Shown here piece by piece: positions 43,604-52,609 of a stretch of DNA of 64,000 bases; positions within the stretch are counted from its first letter, which is position 1; the number at the start of each line of letters is the position of its first letter. The stretch lies in assembly GCA_026003755.1 (NCBI GenBank), contig BPHV01000003.1, positions 186,001-250,000 of the forward strand. Reading direction: 5' to 3'. The translations under genes and the position numbers were made by a program. The DNA comes from Candidatus Roseilinea sp. GTDB taxonomy: Bacteria; Chloroflexota; Anaerolineae; J036; Brachytrichaceae. The notes under the pieces are model-generated. The model worked only from the letters and a program-made list of their open reading frames with translations, made no database searches and was not told where the DNA came from.

Positions 43604-45118
43604 ATGCGATGCGCCGTTGTGTGCTGCTCGATCGCCATGTTCGCGCTGGTGGGGTGCACGCGCACCGGCACATCCGGCGAACCGATCCGGATCCCGACGG
43701 CCGTCGTGCGCAGCGGCGACATGGTGGGCCGCTTAATCGGTGGCGCGCTACCCACGCTGGACGATCCGCCTGAACGCCCGCTTTACGTGATCAACGTCAC
43801 GCTGGATTATGCCGGTGGCAACGTGCACACCCAGCAACGGATCGAGTTCGTCAATCCCACCGGCCAGACCATCAGCGAGGTGAAGTTCAACCTGCCGCCA
43901 GCGCGTCGCGCCGGCGCCGTCGAGTTCCACGACGTGCGCATCTTTGGCCGGGCCGAGCTGCTGCCTTTTGAGCTGACCGACGCTGTGCTCACCGTGCAAC
44001 TGCCGGCGCCGCTGCCGCCCGGTAAGGCCATCGCTATGACCTTCAACTTCACCTTCAAGGTGCCGCTGCAGGAGGTGATCACCGGCATTGGCGGCGACGA
44101 CACCTCCCGCGGGCCTCACAGCCTGACGTGCGGTCACTGGTACGTCATGCTGGCGCCGTTCCGCGACGGCCAATGGGACACGCCCGCCTATGTGCCGATC
44201 GGCGACCCCTACACGTCGGAGCTGGCCGATTACGAGGTGAGCATCCTCGCGCCGGAAGGCGTGACCATCGCGGGCGGCGGTGATGAGACGCGCGACGGCC
44301 GCTTGTGGCGCTATTCGCTGCCGAAGGCGCGCGTGTTCGCCTTCGCCGCCAGCGATGTGTATGAAGTGGATGCGCTGGAAGAAGACGGCGTCACGTTCAT
44401 CCACTACGTCTATCCCGAACATCGCCATACGAGTGAGGCGGTGCTGAACACCGCTGCGCGCGCAGTGCGGCTGTTTACACGGCTGTATGGGCCATATCCT
44501 TACCGGACGTTGCGCATCGTGGAGACCGGCCGGCAACAGGGCCAGGAGTACAGCGCCATGGTCGGCGTCGGCACGACGATCTACGCCGGCTATCCCGGCC
44601 GTGGCGCGCGTCACGACCTGATCGCGACGACGGTGCATGAGGTGGCGCACCAGTGGTGGTTCAACGTCGTCGGCAACGACCAGATCCGTTCGCCGTGGCT
44701 GGACGAGGCCTTCGCCCGCTACGGCGAGCTGCGCTTCTACCAGGAGTACTACGACGCCGACGCCGATTGGTGGTACGGCTACTTCATCCTGGGCAAGGAG
44801 CGCGGCCGGCTGACCGGCGCGATTGACCTGCCGCTGAGCGCCTATCCCGATTCGCGCGCCTACATCAACGCGGTCTACCGGCGCGGGCTGATGTTCCTCA
44901 ACGACATCCGCAAACGGGTCGGCACAGCGACGCTCGATGCTGCGATGAAAGACTACTACCAGTCGCAGATCTACAAGATCGCCGATCAGGATGCTTTCTT
45001 CGATGCGTTGGCCCGCCACACTTCGGAAGACATCAGCGGGCTGGTGAAGGGCTACTTCGCCGGCGCTGTAGATCTGCCCTGCCGCATCAGCAACAACGCC
45101 GCCGGCTGCCGGCGGTGA
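43604..45118 (+). CDS. M1-family zinc metallopeptidase lipoprotein
   Basis: Exported aminopeptidase-like protein. From ATG 43604 the 504-residue protein has a short signal with lipobox ALVGC, a beta-rich N-terminal domain (DYAGGNVHTQQRIEFVNPTG), and a catalytic domain with HEVAHQWW (His345, Glu346, His349). The third zinc ligand Glu368 lies in SPWLDEAFARYGEL. The substrate-anchoring motif GxMEN of typical M1 enzymes appears as GQEYSAMVG, so specificity may differ. An upstream in-frame TTG exists at 43595, but the ATG fits the signal peptide. Confidence 0.9.
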   Translation: MRCAVVCCSIAMFALVGCTRTGTSGEPIRIPTAVVRSGDMVGRLIGGALPTLDDPPERPLYVINVTLDYAGGNVHTQQRIEFVNPTGQTISEVKFNLPPARRAGAVEFHDVRIFGRAELLPFELTDAVLTVQLPAPLPPGKAIAMTFNFTFKVPLQEVITGIGGDDTSRGPHSLTCGHWYVMLAPFRDGQWDTPAYVPIGDPYTSELADYEVSILAPEGVTIAGGGDETRDGRLWRYSLPKARVFAFAASDVYEVDALEEDGVTFIHYVYPEHRHTSEAVLNTAARAVRLFTRLYGPYPYRTLRIVETGRQQGQEYSAMVGVGTTIYAGYPGRGARHDLIATTVHEVAHQWWFNVVGNDQIRSPWLDEAFARYGELRFYQEYYDADADWWYGYFILGKERGRLTGAIDLPLSAYPDSRAYINAVYRRGLMFLNDIRKRVGTATLDAAMKDYYQSQIYKIADQDAFFDALARHTSEDISGLVKGYFAGAVDLPCRISNNAAGCRR

Positions 45119-45366
45119 GGGCACGCCCTCATATGCCGAACGCCAACCCACTCCTGATGTCATCCGGCCGAGCTGCATCCGGTTCGAAGGCGTCGGCTTG
45201 GGATCGGCGGGGGGCAGCGCGTGCAGCCGGCTCTTCGTCGCCTCCGTGGTCGCCGTCGCCGCGGCGGTCGTCAAGGTGATGAGCGCTGTTCTCGGCGTGG
45301 TGAGTTCGACGGAATGCACCCTGGCGCCTGGACAGGGCGGGTCGCTGCCGGCGTTGCGCCGGGCCT
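45119..45366. other. Intergenic region without clear gene
   Basis: This 248-nt gap begins with a short perfect hairpin GAGGGC-AC-GCCCTC right after the M1 stop codon, followed by GC-rich sequence with open frames on both strands that I cannot assign. One of them (plus strand, rich in Val/Ala) may be an N-terminal part of the small gene at 45367, separated by a frameshift. Confidence 0.4.
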
Positions 45367-45525
45367 GTGCGCCGCATCACGATAAAAGACGTTTACCGAA
45401 CGTTCATGCAAGCGGGGTATAGCATCCAGCGTTGTAGCGTGCGCGATGCGCATGGCGATCGTCAGGTCGTCACCCGCGCGAGTTGCCGGATGATGGATAC
45501 AATCACCGGTCAGGTCAAGGTGTAG
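45367..45525 (+). CDS. Small hypothetical protein, possibly the C-terminal part of a broken gene
   Basis: A 52-residue frame from GTG 45367, MRRITIKDVYRTFMQAGYS to MMDTITGQVKV. Its codon choice (GC-rich third positions) looks coding, and it ends 2 nt before the GTG of the LarA-like gene. I recognise no family. It could be the tail of a longer gene whose upstream part is in another frame. Confidence 0.35.
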   Translation: MRRITIKDVYRTFMQAGYSIQRCSVRDAHGDRQVVTRASCRMMDTITGQVKV

Positions 45526-45527
45526 AC

Positions 45528-46886
45528 GTGTGCGAGGAAGGCCGATGCTTCTTTATCAGTTCCTACAGTTTGCCGACTCGCTGGCAAATTGAACAGACCG
45601 ATGCCGCTGCTGCCGTGCCGCTGGCAGCCGTAGACAGGGAAGTCGAAATCCGACTGTCCAATCCGCTCAACTCGCTGCCACTGGCCGATTTGTGCAGCGC
45701 GAATACGAACGTCGTCATCGTCTGCGATCGCGCGCCCATGGACGAAGCGCGCTTAGCAATCCTGCGCGGCCTATTGTCGCACTTGGAGCGCGCCGGCATC
45801 GCTCCCCAGCGGGTGACGCTGCTGATTGCCACGATGGACGACGAGAGGCCCAACCATGCCGAACCGCTGCATAGCGTCCATACTGCCCTCAACGGCCTGG
45901 GAGAGTACGCGAATCGGATTCACGTCGTCCAGCACGATCCCGAAGACGTGCGCGAGCTGGACGACATGGGCAGCTTCGAAGGCGTGCCGCTCACGATCAA
46001 CTATCGGGCGGCTGAGGCCGACCTGCTGATTGCGATGTACGTCATGCAACTAGGCGACGACGCCTACCGCGCCGGCAGTTGCGCCACCATCACGCTGGGT
46101 GTGGTCGGGGCGCCTGCGCGGCGCGAACTGCGCACCACACGCTTCTATGACGACCGCATCGGACCGTCGGCGGTTGATCTACCGCTCTTCCAGCGCGTCG
46201 CGCGCGAGGGCGCCCGGCGCGCCGGTTTGATGTTCGCCGTTGGCGCGCTGGTGGACGCGAAAGGCCATCCGCTGGCCGTCTACGCCGGCGCGCCGATTAA
46301 CGTGGACGACGCCCTCGCCGACGCAGCCCGCGCGCTGCAAGAATGCGACGTGGACGCGCCGAGTTACGACGTTGTGCTGGCCGAGCCTAACCGCAGTGGG
46401 CGCGCCGGCGGAAGCCTGTTCGACGCCGGCCTGGCTGCCATCCACATCAGCCTGGCGCGCAACCCGATCTTGATGCCCGGCGGATCGCTGATCTTGCCCA
46501 TTGGCCGTTGCGACGATGACGGCGCATCGGCTCGTGCCTTCTACAATGTGCTGACGAATGCGCCATCGCCCGAGTCGGTGATCAGACAACTCCAAGGGCG
46601 CAGCCTACAAGCCGGCGAGGCGCGCGCCTATTTGCTCGCCCACGCTATGCAGCGCCATCGTGTGATTGTCGCCGGACCCCAATGCGAGCAACTCGCCCGC
46701 GACATTCACTTTCTCTCCTCGCCCAGCGTGCGCGAAGCCGCCGAATTGGCCGAGAACTTCACCGGCAAGCACCCGCGCGCGCTCATCGTGCGCCATGCGC
46801 TGAGCACGACGCCGGTCTTCCGCGGAAAGCCGTTCACCCACGACGCGTTCGACGCGCCTGAACGCGTCGCGCTGCGCTGGAACTGA
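45528..46886 (+). CDS. LarA-like (lactate racemase / DUF2088) family protein
   Basis: From GTG 45528 the 452-residue protein begins MCEEGRCFFISSYSLPTRWQ. The block ADLCSANTNVVIVCDRAPMDEARLAILRGLLSHLERAG followed by VTLLIATMDD resembles the N-terminal half of LarA and related DUF2088 proteins. VPLTINYRAAEADLLIAMYVMQLGDDAYRAG resembles the substrate-contacting part. The characteristic GTHR motif and a Ni-pincer His/Lys set are not convincing, so racemase activity is doubtful. AAGG lies 8 nt upstream. Family assignment is moderate. Confidence 0.5.
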   Translation: MCEEGRCFFISSYSLPTRWQIEQTDAAAAVPLAAVDREVEIRLSNPLNSLPLADLCSANTNVVIVCDRAPMDEARLAILRGLLSHLERAGIAPQRVTLLIATMDDERPNHAEPLHSVHTALNGLGEYANRIHVVQHDPEDVRELDDMGSFEGVPLTINYRAAEADLLIAMYVMQLGDDAYRAGSCATITLGVVGAPARRELRTTRFYDDRIGPSAVDLPLFQRVAREGARRAGLMFAVGALVDAKGHPLAVYAGAPINVDDALADAARALQECDVDAPSYDVVLAEPNRSGRAGGSLFDAGLAAIHISLARNPILMPGGSLILPIGRCDDDGASARAFYNVLTNAPSPESVIRQLQGRSLQAGEARAYLLAHAMQRHRVIVAGPQCEQLARDIHFLSSPSVREAAELAENFTGKHPRALIVRHALSTTPVFRGKPFTHDAFDAPERVALRWN

Positions 46887-46913
46887 GGTGTGATGATACG
46901 ATTGCGCCTGAGA

Positions 46914-46919
46914 CACAAT
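46914..46919 (+). promoter_or_regulatory. -10-like CACAAT, 7 nt before a start codon
   Basis: CACAAT lies exactly 7 nt upstream of the ATG at 46927, a further instance of the short-leader pattern. Confidence 0.35.
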
Positions 46920-46926
46920 CAAAGTC

Positions 46927-48378
46927 ATGTGGCGCGATTACTTCATCCCCGATTCGCTTGACCGAGCGCTGGCGCTGCTCGCCGAATACCCAGACAAGGC
47001 GCGTGTGATCGCCGGAGGAACCGACCTGGTCGTTGAGTTCGACCGCAAACTTCGCCCGCCGTGTGCGCTGATAGACATATCGCGCCTGCCCAATTTGGAC
47101 GCCATTCGCCTGGATGCAGAGGGGCGGATTCACCTCGGCCCGCTGGTCACCCACAACGACGTGGTGGCGTCGGCCCTGTGCGTGTCGCGCGCGCTGCCGT
47201 TGGCGCAGGCCTGCCGGCAAGTCGGCGCGCCGCAGATCCGCAACCGAGGCACAGTCGCCGGCAACCTGATCACCGCGTCACCGGCGAATGACACCATCAC
47301 CGCGCTGATGGCGCTGGACGCGCAGGTGACGCTGCGTTCGCTGCGGGGCGAGCGCAGCATGGCGCTGGCCGATTTCTACACCGGCGTGCGCCGGACGGTG
47401 ATGCAGCCCGATGAGATGCTCACCGATATCGCCTTTCGCGCGTTACAGCCGAATCAGCGCGGCGCATTTCTCAAACTCGGCCTGCGACAGGCGCAAGCGA
47501 TCGCCGTGGTGAATTGCGCCGTGGTGCTCACCCTGAGCGACGATGGACGAGTTGGCGATGCGCGGATCGCGCTGGGCGCGGTTGCGCCAACGATCATCCG
47601 CGCGCCCGAAGCCGAACGCTGGCTGGTGGGCCGGACGCCCGACGAAGAGGCGCTTCGCAGCGCGGCCGAGTTGGCTGCCCAGGCGGCCCGCCCGATTGAC
47701 GACATTCGCGGCAGCGCCGAATACCGACGCGATGCGGCTGCCGTCCTCGTACGCCGCGCGCTCTCCACGGCGCTGGCGGCCGCGCCGGGGGCAGGATGGC
47801 CGGAGCCGCCAGCGTTGCTGCGGCTTGCGCAGAGGGATGCCCGCGAGGCACCCATCCGCGAGGGGGGGCGCCCGATCTCGGCCATCCACACAACGGTCAA
47901 CGGGCGCGCCTATTCAATCGGCGACGCCGAGGCGCGCGAGAAAACGTTGCTGAGGCTGTTGCGCGAAGACTGCGGCTTGGTCGGCGTAAAGGAAGGATGC
48001 AGCGAGGGCGAATGCGGCGCATGCACGGTGATCCTGGACGGGCGCGCGGTCATGGCCTGCCTGACGCCCGCGCCGCGCGCCCATGGCGCGACGATCTTCA
48101 CGATCGAAGGCGTCAATGCGCTGCAAGAGTCGCCGGGCGACGAACTGCACCCGCTCCAACGCGCCTTCATCGAAGCGGGCGCCGTGCAGTGTGGCTACTG
48201 CACCCCCGGCTTCATCATGAGCGGCGCGGCGCTGCTATGCGAGCATCCACACCCATCGGACGCGCAGATCAAGGAAAGCATCAGCGGCAACCTGTGCCGT
48301 TGCACGGGATACTACAAAATCATCGAGGCCTTCCAGCGCGCGAGGAATGCGTATGAGCGATCAAGAGCGAGCGCATGA
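46927..48378 (+). CDS. Fused FAD-binding and [2Fe-2S] subunits of a xanthine dehydrogenase/CO dehydrogenase-type enzyme
   Basis: A 483-residue fusion of the two electron-transfer subunits of molybdenum hydroxylases. The N-terminal FAD domain (about 1-285) has YFIPDSLDRALALLAEYP, VIAGGTDLVVEF and GAPQIRNRGTVAGNLITASP. The C-terminal ferredoxin-like part (about 310-483) has both cluster sites: KEGCSEGECGACTVILDG, then VQCGYCTPGFIMSGAALL and SGNLCRCTGYYKIIEAF. No molybdopterin large subunit is in this window, so the partner and substrate are unknown. A LarA-like gene precedes it by about 40 nt and era follows with overlap. Confidence 0.92.
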   Translation: MWRDYFIPDSLDRALALLAEYPDKARVIAGGTDLVVEFDRKLRPPCALIDISRLPNLDAIRLDAEGRIHLGPLVTHNDVVASALCVSRALPLAQACRQVGAPQIRNRGTVAGNLITASPANDTITALMALDAQVTLRSLRGERSMALADFYTGVRRTVMQPDEMLTDIAFRALQPNQRGAFLKLGLRQAQAIAVVNCAVVLTLSDDGRVGDARIALGAVAPTIIRAPEAERWLVGRTPDEEALRSAAELAAQAARPIDDIRGSAEYRRDAAAVLVRRALSTALAAAPGAGWPEPPALLRLAQRDAREAPIREGGRPISAIHTTVNGRAYSIGDAEAREKTLLRLLREDCGLVGVKEGCSEGECGACTVILDGRAVMACLTPAPRAHGATIFTIEGVNALQESPGDELHPLQRAFIEAGAVQCGYCTPGFIMSGAALLCEHPHPSDAQIKESISGNLCRCTGYYKIIEAFQRARNAYERSRASA

Positions 48379-49397
48379 CGACACCGAACGGCTGATCCAA
48401 GCCTTTCTGGGCGATGAGGAACAGCCGCTGCCGGCAGATCATCGCAGCGGATACGTGGCCGTGGTGGGCAAGCCAAACGTCGGCAAGTCCACGCTGGTTA
48501 ATGCCCTCATCGGCCACAAAGTGGCCATCACTTCGCCCAAGCCTCAAACCACGCGCCGGCGCATCTTGGGCATTCTCACCCGCGAGGACGCCCAGGTGCT
48601 CTTCCTCGACACGCCCGGCGTGCACGAACCGAAGCAGGCGCTCAACCGCTACATGATGCGCGAGGTGGACGCAGCGCTGAAGGGCTGCGACGCGATCCTG
48701 TTCGTCACCGACGTCAGCCGGCTGCCGACCGACGAAGACCATCGCGTAGCCGAGCGCATCGCGCAACTGCCGCAGCCCAAATTGCTGGCCATGAACAAGG
48801 CTGACCTGCTCGACCCGTGCGACGTGGTTGAGCATGTCGCGGCGCATGAGGCGCTGCTGCCCCAGCTAGGCACAGACGCCGCCGCGGAGGCTGCTGGGCA
48901 AGCGCAAGCCCGCTCGGCTGCCTCCATCTTCGACGTGCAAACCTCGATTCTGACCTCGGGCACGCGCGGCGACAACCTAGACAAATTGCTGCACATGATT
49001 CTGAAGACGTTGCCCTACGGCCCGCGCTACTTCCCGGCCGGGCAGTTCACTGACCAGAACCAGCGCTTCCTGGCCGCCGAGTTCGTGCGCGAGCAAGCGC
49101 TGCGCTTTCTTGAGCAGGAGGTGCCACACGGCATTGCCGTCGCCATCGAAGAGGTGGCAACCGCGCCCGAACGGCGTGATCTACATCGCGGCAACGGTCT
49201 ACGTCGAGCGCGAATCGCAAAAAGGCATCTTGATCGGCAAAGGGGGCGAGATGCTAAAGAAGATCGGCGCAAACGCGCGCAAGGAGATCGAACGCGAGCT
49301 GGGCACGAGGGTCTATCTGGAATTGTGGGCGAAGGTGCGTCCGGGTTGGCGACGCGACGACGTTTGGGTCGCACGCCTGATGGGCGCAGGGGCATAG
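48353..49397 (+). CDS. era: GTPase Era, reading frame broken by a +1 shift
   Basis: Ribosome assembly GTPase binding 16S rRNA 3' end. The G domain is complete: [18 protein letters not shown] (G1), [14 protein letters not shown] (G3), MNKADLLD (G4). The KH domain continues in the next frame: [33 protein letters not shown]. The shift lies around 49168-49178 (ACCGCGCCCGAACGG) and equals one extra base; left uncorrected, the first frame runs on to 49813. Era is normally essential, so I suspect a base-insertion error. GAGGA supports the ATG at 48353 rather than 48347. Confidence 0.88.
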
Positions 49398-49418
49398 TCC
49401 ACGCCAAAACCCCGGTGA

Positions 49419-49813
49419 TGATGACCTCACCACACTGCACCGTCGAAGGGGGCACGCTCGAGGGCGGCATGCGCACGGCGTGCATGCAGAACCCGTTCAT
49501 GACGGTGGACGCGCTGCCGGACAAGGGCGCGGGCATCTTTGCAGCGAGCCATCACATGAGCTTCATGTGGGGCCCCCTTGCCTATGGCGCACCGTTCCTG
49601 AGTGCGCAACTGCGGGCTGCAGAACTGATCCGGGCTTACGACAGCGCGTTCTGCCGCGCTGTGCCAGGCGCGACCACGCAGTGGCCGTTCGCGCAGGGCA
49701 AAGACGGCCCCTTTGCCGCCTCACGATGCGTCTCCTCATCTCACGCTCACCCCTGCGGCTACAATGCCCGCGGAGGTTTTCTACATGTCGTTGCTTTACC
49801 GACATCGGCCTAG
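49419..49813 (+). CDS. Hypothetical protein between era and the ABC1 kinase
   Basis: After the end of Era, the plus strand keeps an open frame with strongly GC-biased third positions, starting MMTSPHCTVEGGTLEGGM at about 49419. It reads through ASHHMSFMWGPLAYGAPFLS to a stop at 49811-49813. Codon bias suggests real coding down to about 49740, but no family is recognised. It may be a genuine small gene or a fragment created by frameshifts. Confidence 0.35.
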
Positions 49814-51590
49814 AACAGTTGAGGACGCTTGTGGAAAGGCGAGCTGACTCGGCCGCGCCTGCCCGACGAGCTGACGAACCGCCCCCAGATCGGCGTGCAC
49901 TGCGCGCGCGCGCAGTCAAAGCCCTCTGGTTCGGCGCAACCATGGTTGCTGGGTTCGTCTGGTGGGAGCTGATCCTGGCAAAGATTGTCGGTCAAGCGCG
50001 CGTGGCGCAGGGGCGCATGGATCGCCTCATCAAACTGGCGGGCGACTTTCGCAACCTGGCCATCGAGTTGGGCGGGCGTGTGGATCAAGCTCGGCCAATT
50101 CCTCAGCAGCCGCGTCGATCTGCTCCCGCCGCAGATCATCGCAGAACTCTCCGGCCTACAGGACGCCGTGCCGCCTGCGCCGGCCAGCGTCATGTTGCCC
50201 GTGATCGAACGCGAGTTAGGCCAACCCATCGAGGCCGTCTTCGAGGAGTTCGACCCCCAACCGGTCGCTGCTGCGTCGTTTGGGCAGGCGTATCTGGCTA
50301 CGCTGCGCACCCCATCGCCGAACGGCAAGGCGGCGGCCCGGCGGGTCGTCGTCAAGGTGCAACGGCCACACATGCAGGCCATCGTGGATACCGACCTACG
50401 CTCACTGAAGACCATCGCCGGGATGGTTGAAACTCTACAAGCCGATTCGCCGGCGCGCGAATCTGGATGCGCTGGTCAGGGAGTTCAGCGAAGTGGTGAT
50501 GCAAGAACTGGACTACGCGCAGGAAGCGCGGCACGCGCAGGAGTTCGATCGCAACTTCGCTCAGGACACCGGCGTGCGCGTGCCTAAGGTGTACACCGAT
50601 CTCACCACCCGGCGGCTGATCGTGATGAAGAACGTCGAGGACATCAAAATCCTGGACTTCGAGGGGTTGGAGAGCGCCGGCGTGTCGCGGCGCGAAGTGG
50701 CTAACAAGCTGTTCGACACGTACCTGCGCCAGGTGTTCGAGCACGGCTTTTTTCACGCCGACCCGCATCCGGGCAACCTGTTCGTGCAACCGCTGGATCG
50801 CGCCACCGCGCGTGCGTGGAAGGTGCCGATCGGCCAAGGCACGCCCTTCCGTTTGACCTACGTGGACTTCGGCATGATGGGACGCATCCCGCCGGCCTTC
50901 ATGCGCGAGCTGCGCGAGTTCATCATCGCCGTGAGCTTAAAGGACGCGCGACGCTGGACGGCCGCCGCGCAGCGCATGGGGTTCTTCCTGCCCGAAGCCG
51001 ACCTGAATCGCGTGGAGCAGGCCGTCGGCGCACTGTTTGACCGCTTCTGGGGCGCGGCGGTGAACGACATCAGCAACGTCGAGTTCGGCGAGATGTACGC
51101 CTTTGCCACCGAGTTCCGCGATTTGCTCTCCAGCTTGCCCTTTCAGATTCCGCAGAACGTGCTGTATCTGGGACGCGCGGCCAACATCCTGGCCGGCATG
51201 CTTACCGCGCTGGATCCGGCCTTTAACCCCTGGCGAGCGATTCAGGCCTTTGCAAGCGGCCTGGCCGGACCGACCACGGCGCGCACGGTGCAGGACGTGC
51301 TGAATGAGGGCGCGCGCCTGATCCGGCAGACGATACAACTGCCCAACCAAAGCGACGCATTTTTCTCACACGCGCTCAACGGGCAGCTCGAGGTCCGCGC
51401 CCAGTTGAGCCCGAAGTCCACCGAGGACCTGCGACGCATTGAGGCCGGCGTATCACGGCTGACGTGGGCGGTGGCATTTGCGGCGCTGCTGGTGTGCGGC
51501 ACGTTGCTGACCATCAACGCGCTGAGCGCCTTGGGCGCGGTCTGTTTGGCGTTGGCGGCGATCGCATTCTTCCGGCTGTGGCGCTCGTAA
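49785..51590 (+). pseudogene. ABC1/UbiB-family atypical kinase, broken by +1 shifts
   Basis: Atypical protein kinase-like family (UbiB/ADCK3) tied to isoprenoid lipid metabolism. The start ATG 49785 has GGAGG 8 nt upstream (MSLLYRHRPRTVEDA). The frame then shifts three times: near 49840, near 50080 (before VWIKLGQFLSSRVDLLP) and near 50430 (before KLYKPIRRRANLDALV). Each shift equals one extra base. Diagnostic motifs are SFGQAYLATL, VVVKVQRPHM, the KxGQ-type KLGQFLSSR, and FHADPHPGNLF with FVDFG-like YVDFGMMGRI. Two C-terminal membrane helices follow (VAFAALLVCGTLLTI). Correcting three bases restores a protein of about 600 residues. Confidence 0.8.
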
Positions 51591-51632
51591 CGCTGGCGTA
51601 AGCCGGGGCGCCTGAGCGCGCCTAGACTGCTA

Positions 51633-51638
51633 TACAAT
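51633..51638 (+). promoter_or_regulatory. -10 box TACAAT, 7 nt before the MBL gene
   Basis: TACAAT lies exactly 7 nt upstream of the ATG at 51646, with no Shine-Dalgarno sequence. Confidence 0.5.
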
Positions 51639-51645
51639 CGCTCAT

Positions 51646-52281
51646 ATGGAGATTACGTGGTACGGACAAAGCTGCTTCCGCATGACCGAACGAGCCACGC
51701 TTGCCATCGTCACCGATCCTTATAGCGCCGACGCCGGCCTGGAGCCGCCCAAGCTGAAAGCCGATGTCGTCACGATCAGCCGCGACCATCCGCGCCACAA
51801 CAACATCAACGCGGTGGTCGGCGCACAACGCGGCGACGTGCGTAAGATCACCGGGCCGGGCGAATACGAGATGGGCGGTGTATTCATCACCGGCGTGGCC
51901 ATGCGGCCGGAGAAGAAAGGGGCGCATCAGAAATGCACGGTCTATGCCTTCAACTTCGACGGACTCAGCGTGGCGCATTTGGGCGGGCTGTCTTTCGTCC
52001 CCACGCAGTCGCAGATTGATGCGCTTGAGACGGTAGATGTATTGCTCGTGCCGATCAGCGGCGACGAGGAGCTCAACCCCGCACAGGCTGCCGAGGTGAT
52101 CAGCATGATCGAACCCACCCTCGTCGTGCCGATGGGTTATGGCCCGAAGAGCAAAGACAGCCTCAATAAGTTCCTGAAAGAGATGGGGCGGACCAATCCA
52201 CAGACGCAAGAGGCGCTCAAGGTGACGCGCAGCAGCCTGCCGGAGGATACCCAGGTCATCCTGCTGGAGATGAAGCATTGA
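51646..52281 (+). CDS. MBL-fold hydrolase-like protein with altered metal motif
   Basis: A 211-residue protein of the UlaG/YtkL-like metallo-beta-lactamase fold: MEITWYGQSCFRM and TDPYS at the start, ITGPGEYEMGGVFITGVAM in the middle, VDVLLVPISGDEELNPAQAAEVISMIEP near the end. The usual metal motif HxHxDH reads SRDHPRHNN, losing the first His and the Asp, so hydrolase activity is doubtful. A leaderless-type -10 precedes it. It is followed by a short alpha/beta protein. Confidence 0.85.
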   Translation: MEITWYGQSCFRMTERATLAIVTDPYSADAGLEPPKLKADVVTISRDHPRHNNINAVVGAQRGDVRKITGPGEYEMGGVFITGVAMRPEKKGAHQKCTVYAFNFDGLSVAHLGGLSFVPTQSQIDALETVDVLLVPISGDEELNPAQAAEVISMIEPTLVVPMGYGPKSKDSLNKFLKEMGRTNPQTQEALKVTRSSLPEDTQVILLEMKH

Positions 52282-52305
52282 CGTCGCTCATTGCCATCGA
52301 ACACC

Positions 52306-52584
52306 ATGGTTAGACTCATCTTCAGTTGGAACATCAAATCGGATGAAGAGACCGCCTATTTTGAGTTCATCGTGCAGGAGTTCGCGCCGAAGATCATCAA
52401 AATGGGGATTCGTCCAACCGAGGCTTGGTACACGGTATACGGCGAGGGTCCGCAGATCATCATGCCGGCCGTCGCTGCCGACCACGAATCGCTCCGGCAA
52501 GTGCTGGAAAGCGAGGAATGGCTTGAGCTGGTGAACAAGCTCAAGAATTTCGTCACCGACTACCAGTACCGCATCCTCGACTGA
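52306..52584 (+). CDS. Small hypothetical protein (possible alpha/beta dimer)
   Basis: A 92-residue soluble protein from ATG 52306, MVRLIFSWNIKSDEETAYF. The pattern of strands and helices and the ending LVNKLKNFVTDYQYRIL suggest a dimeric alpha-beta barrel. I cannot name a family. It lies 24 nt after the MBL-fold gene and may be co-transcribed. Confidence 0.7.
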   Translation: MVRLIFSWNIKSDEETAYFEFIVQEFAPKIIKMGIRPTEAWYTVYGEGPQIIMPAVAADHESLRQVLESEEWLELVNKLKNFVTDYQYRILD

Positions 52585-52609
52585 CCACTCGTTGAATAGC
52601 TCGCCCACG

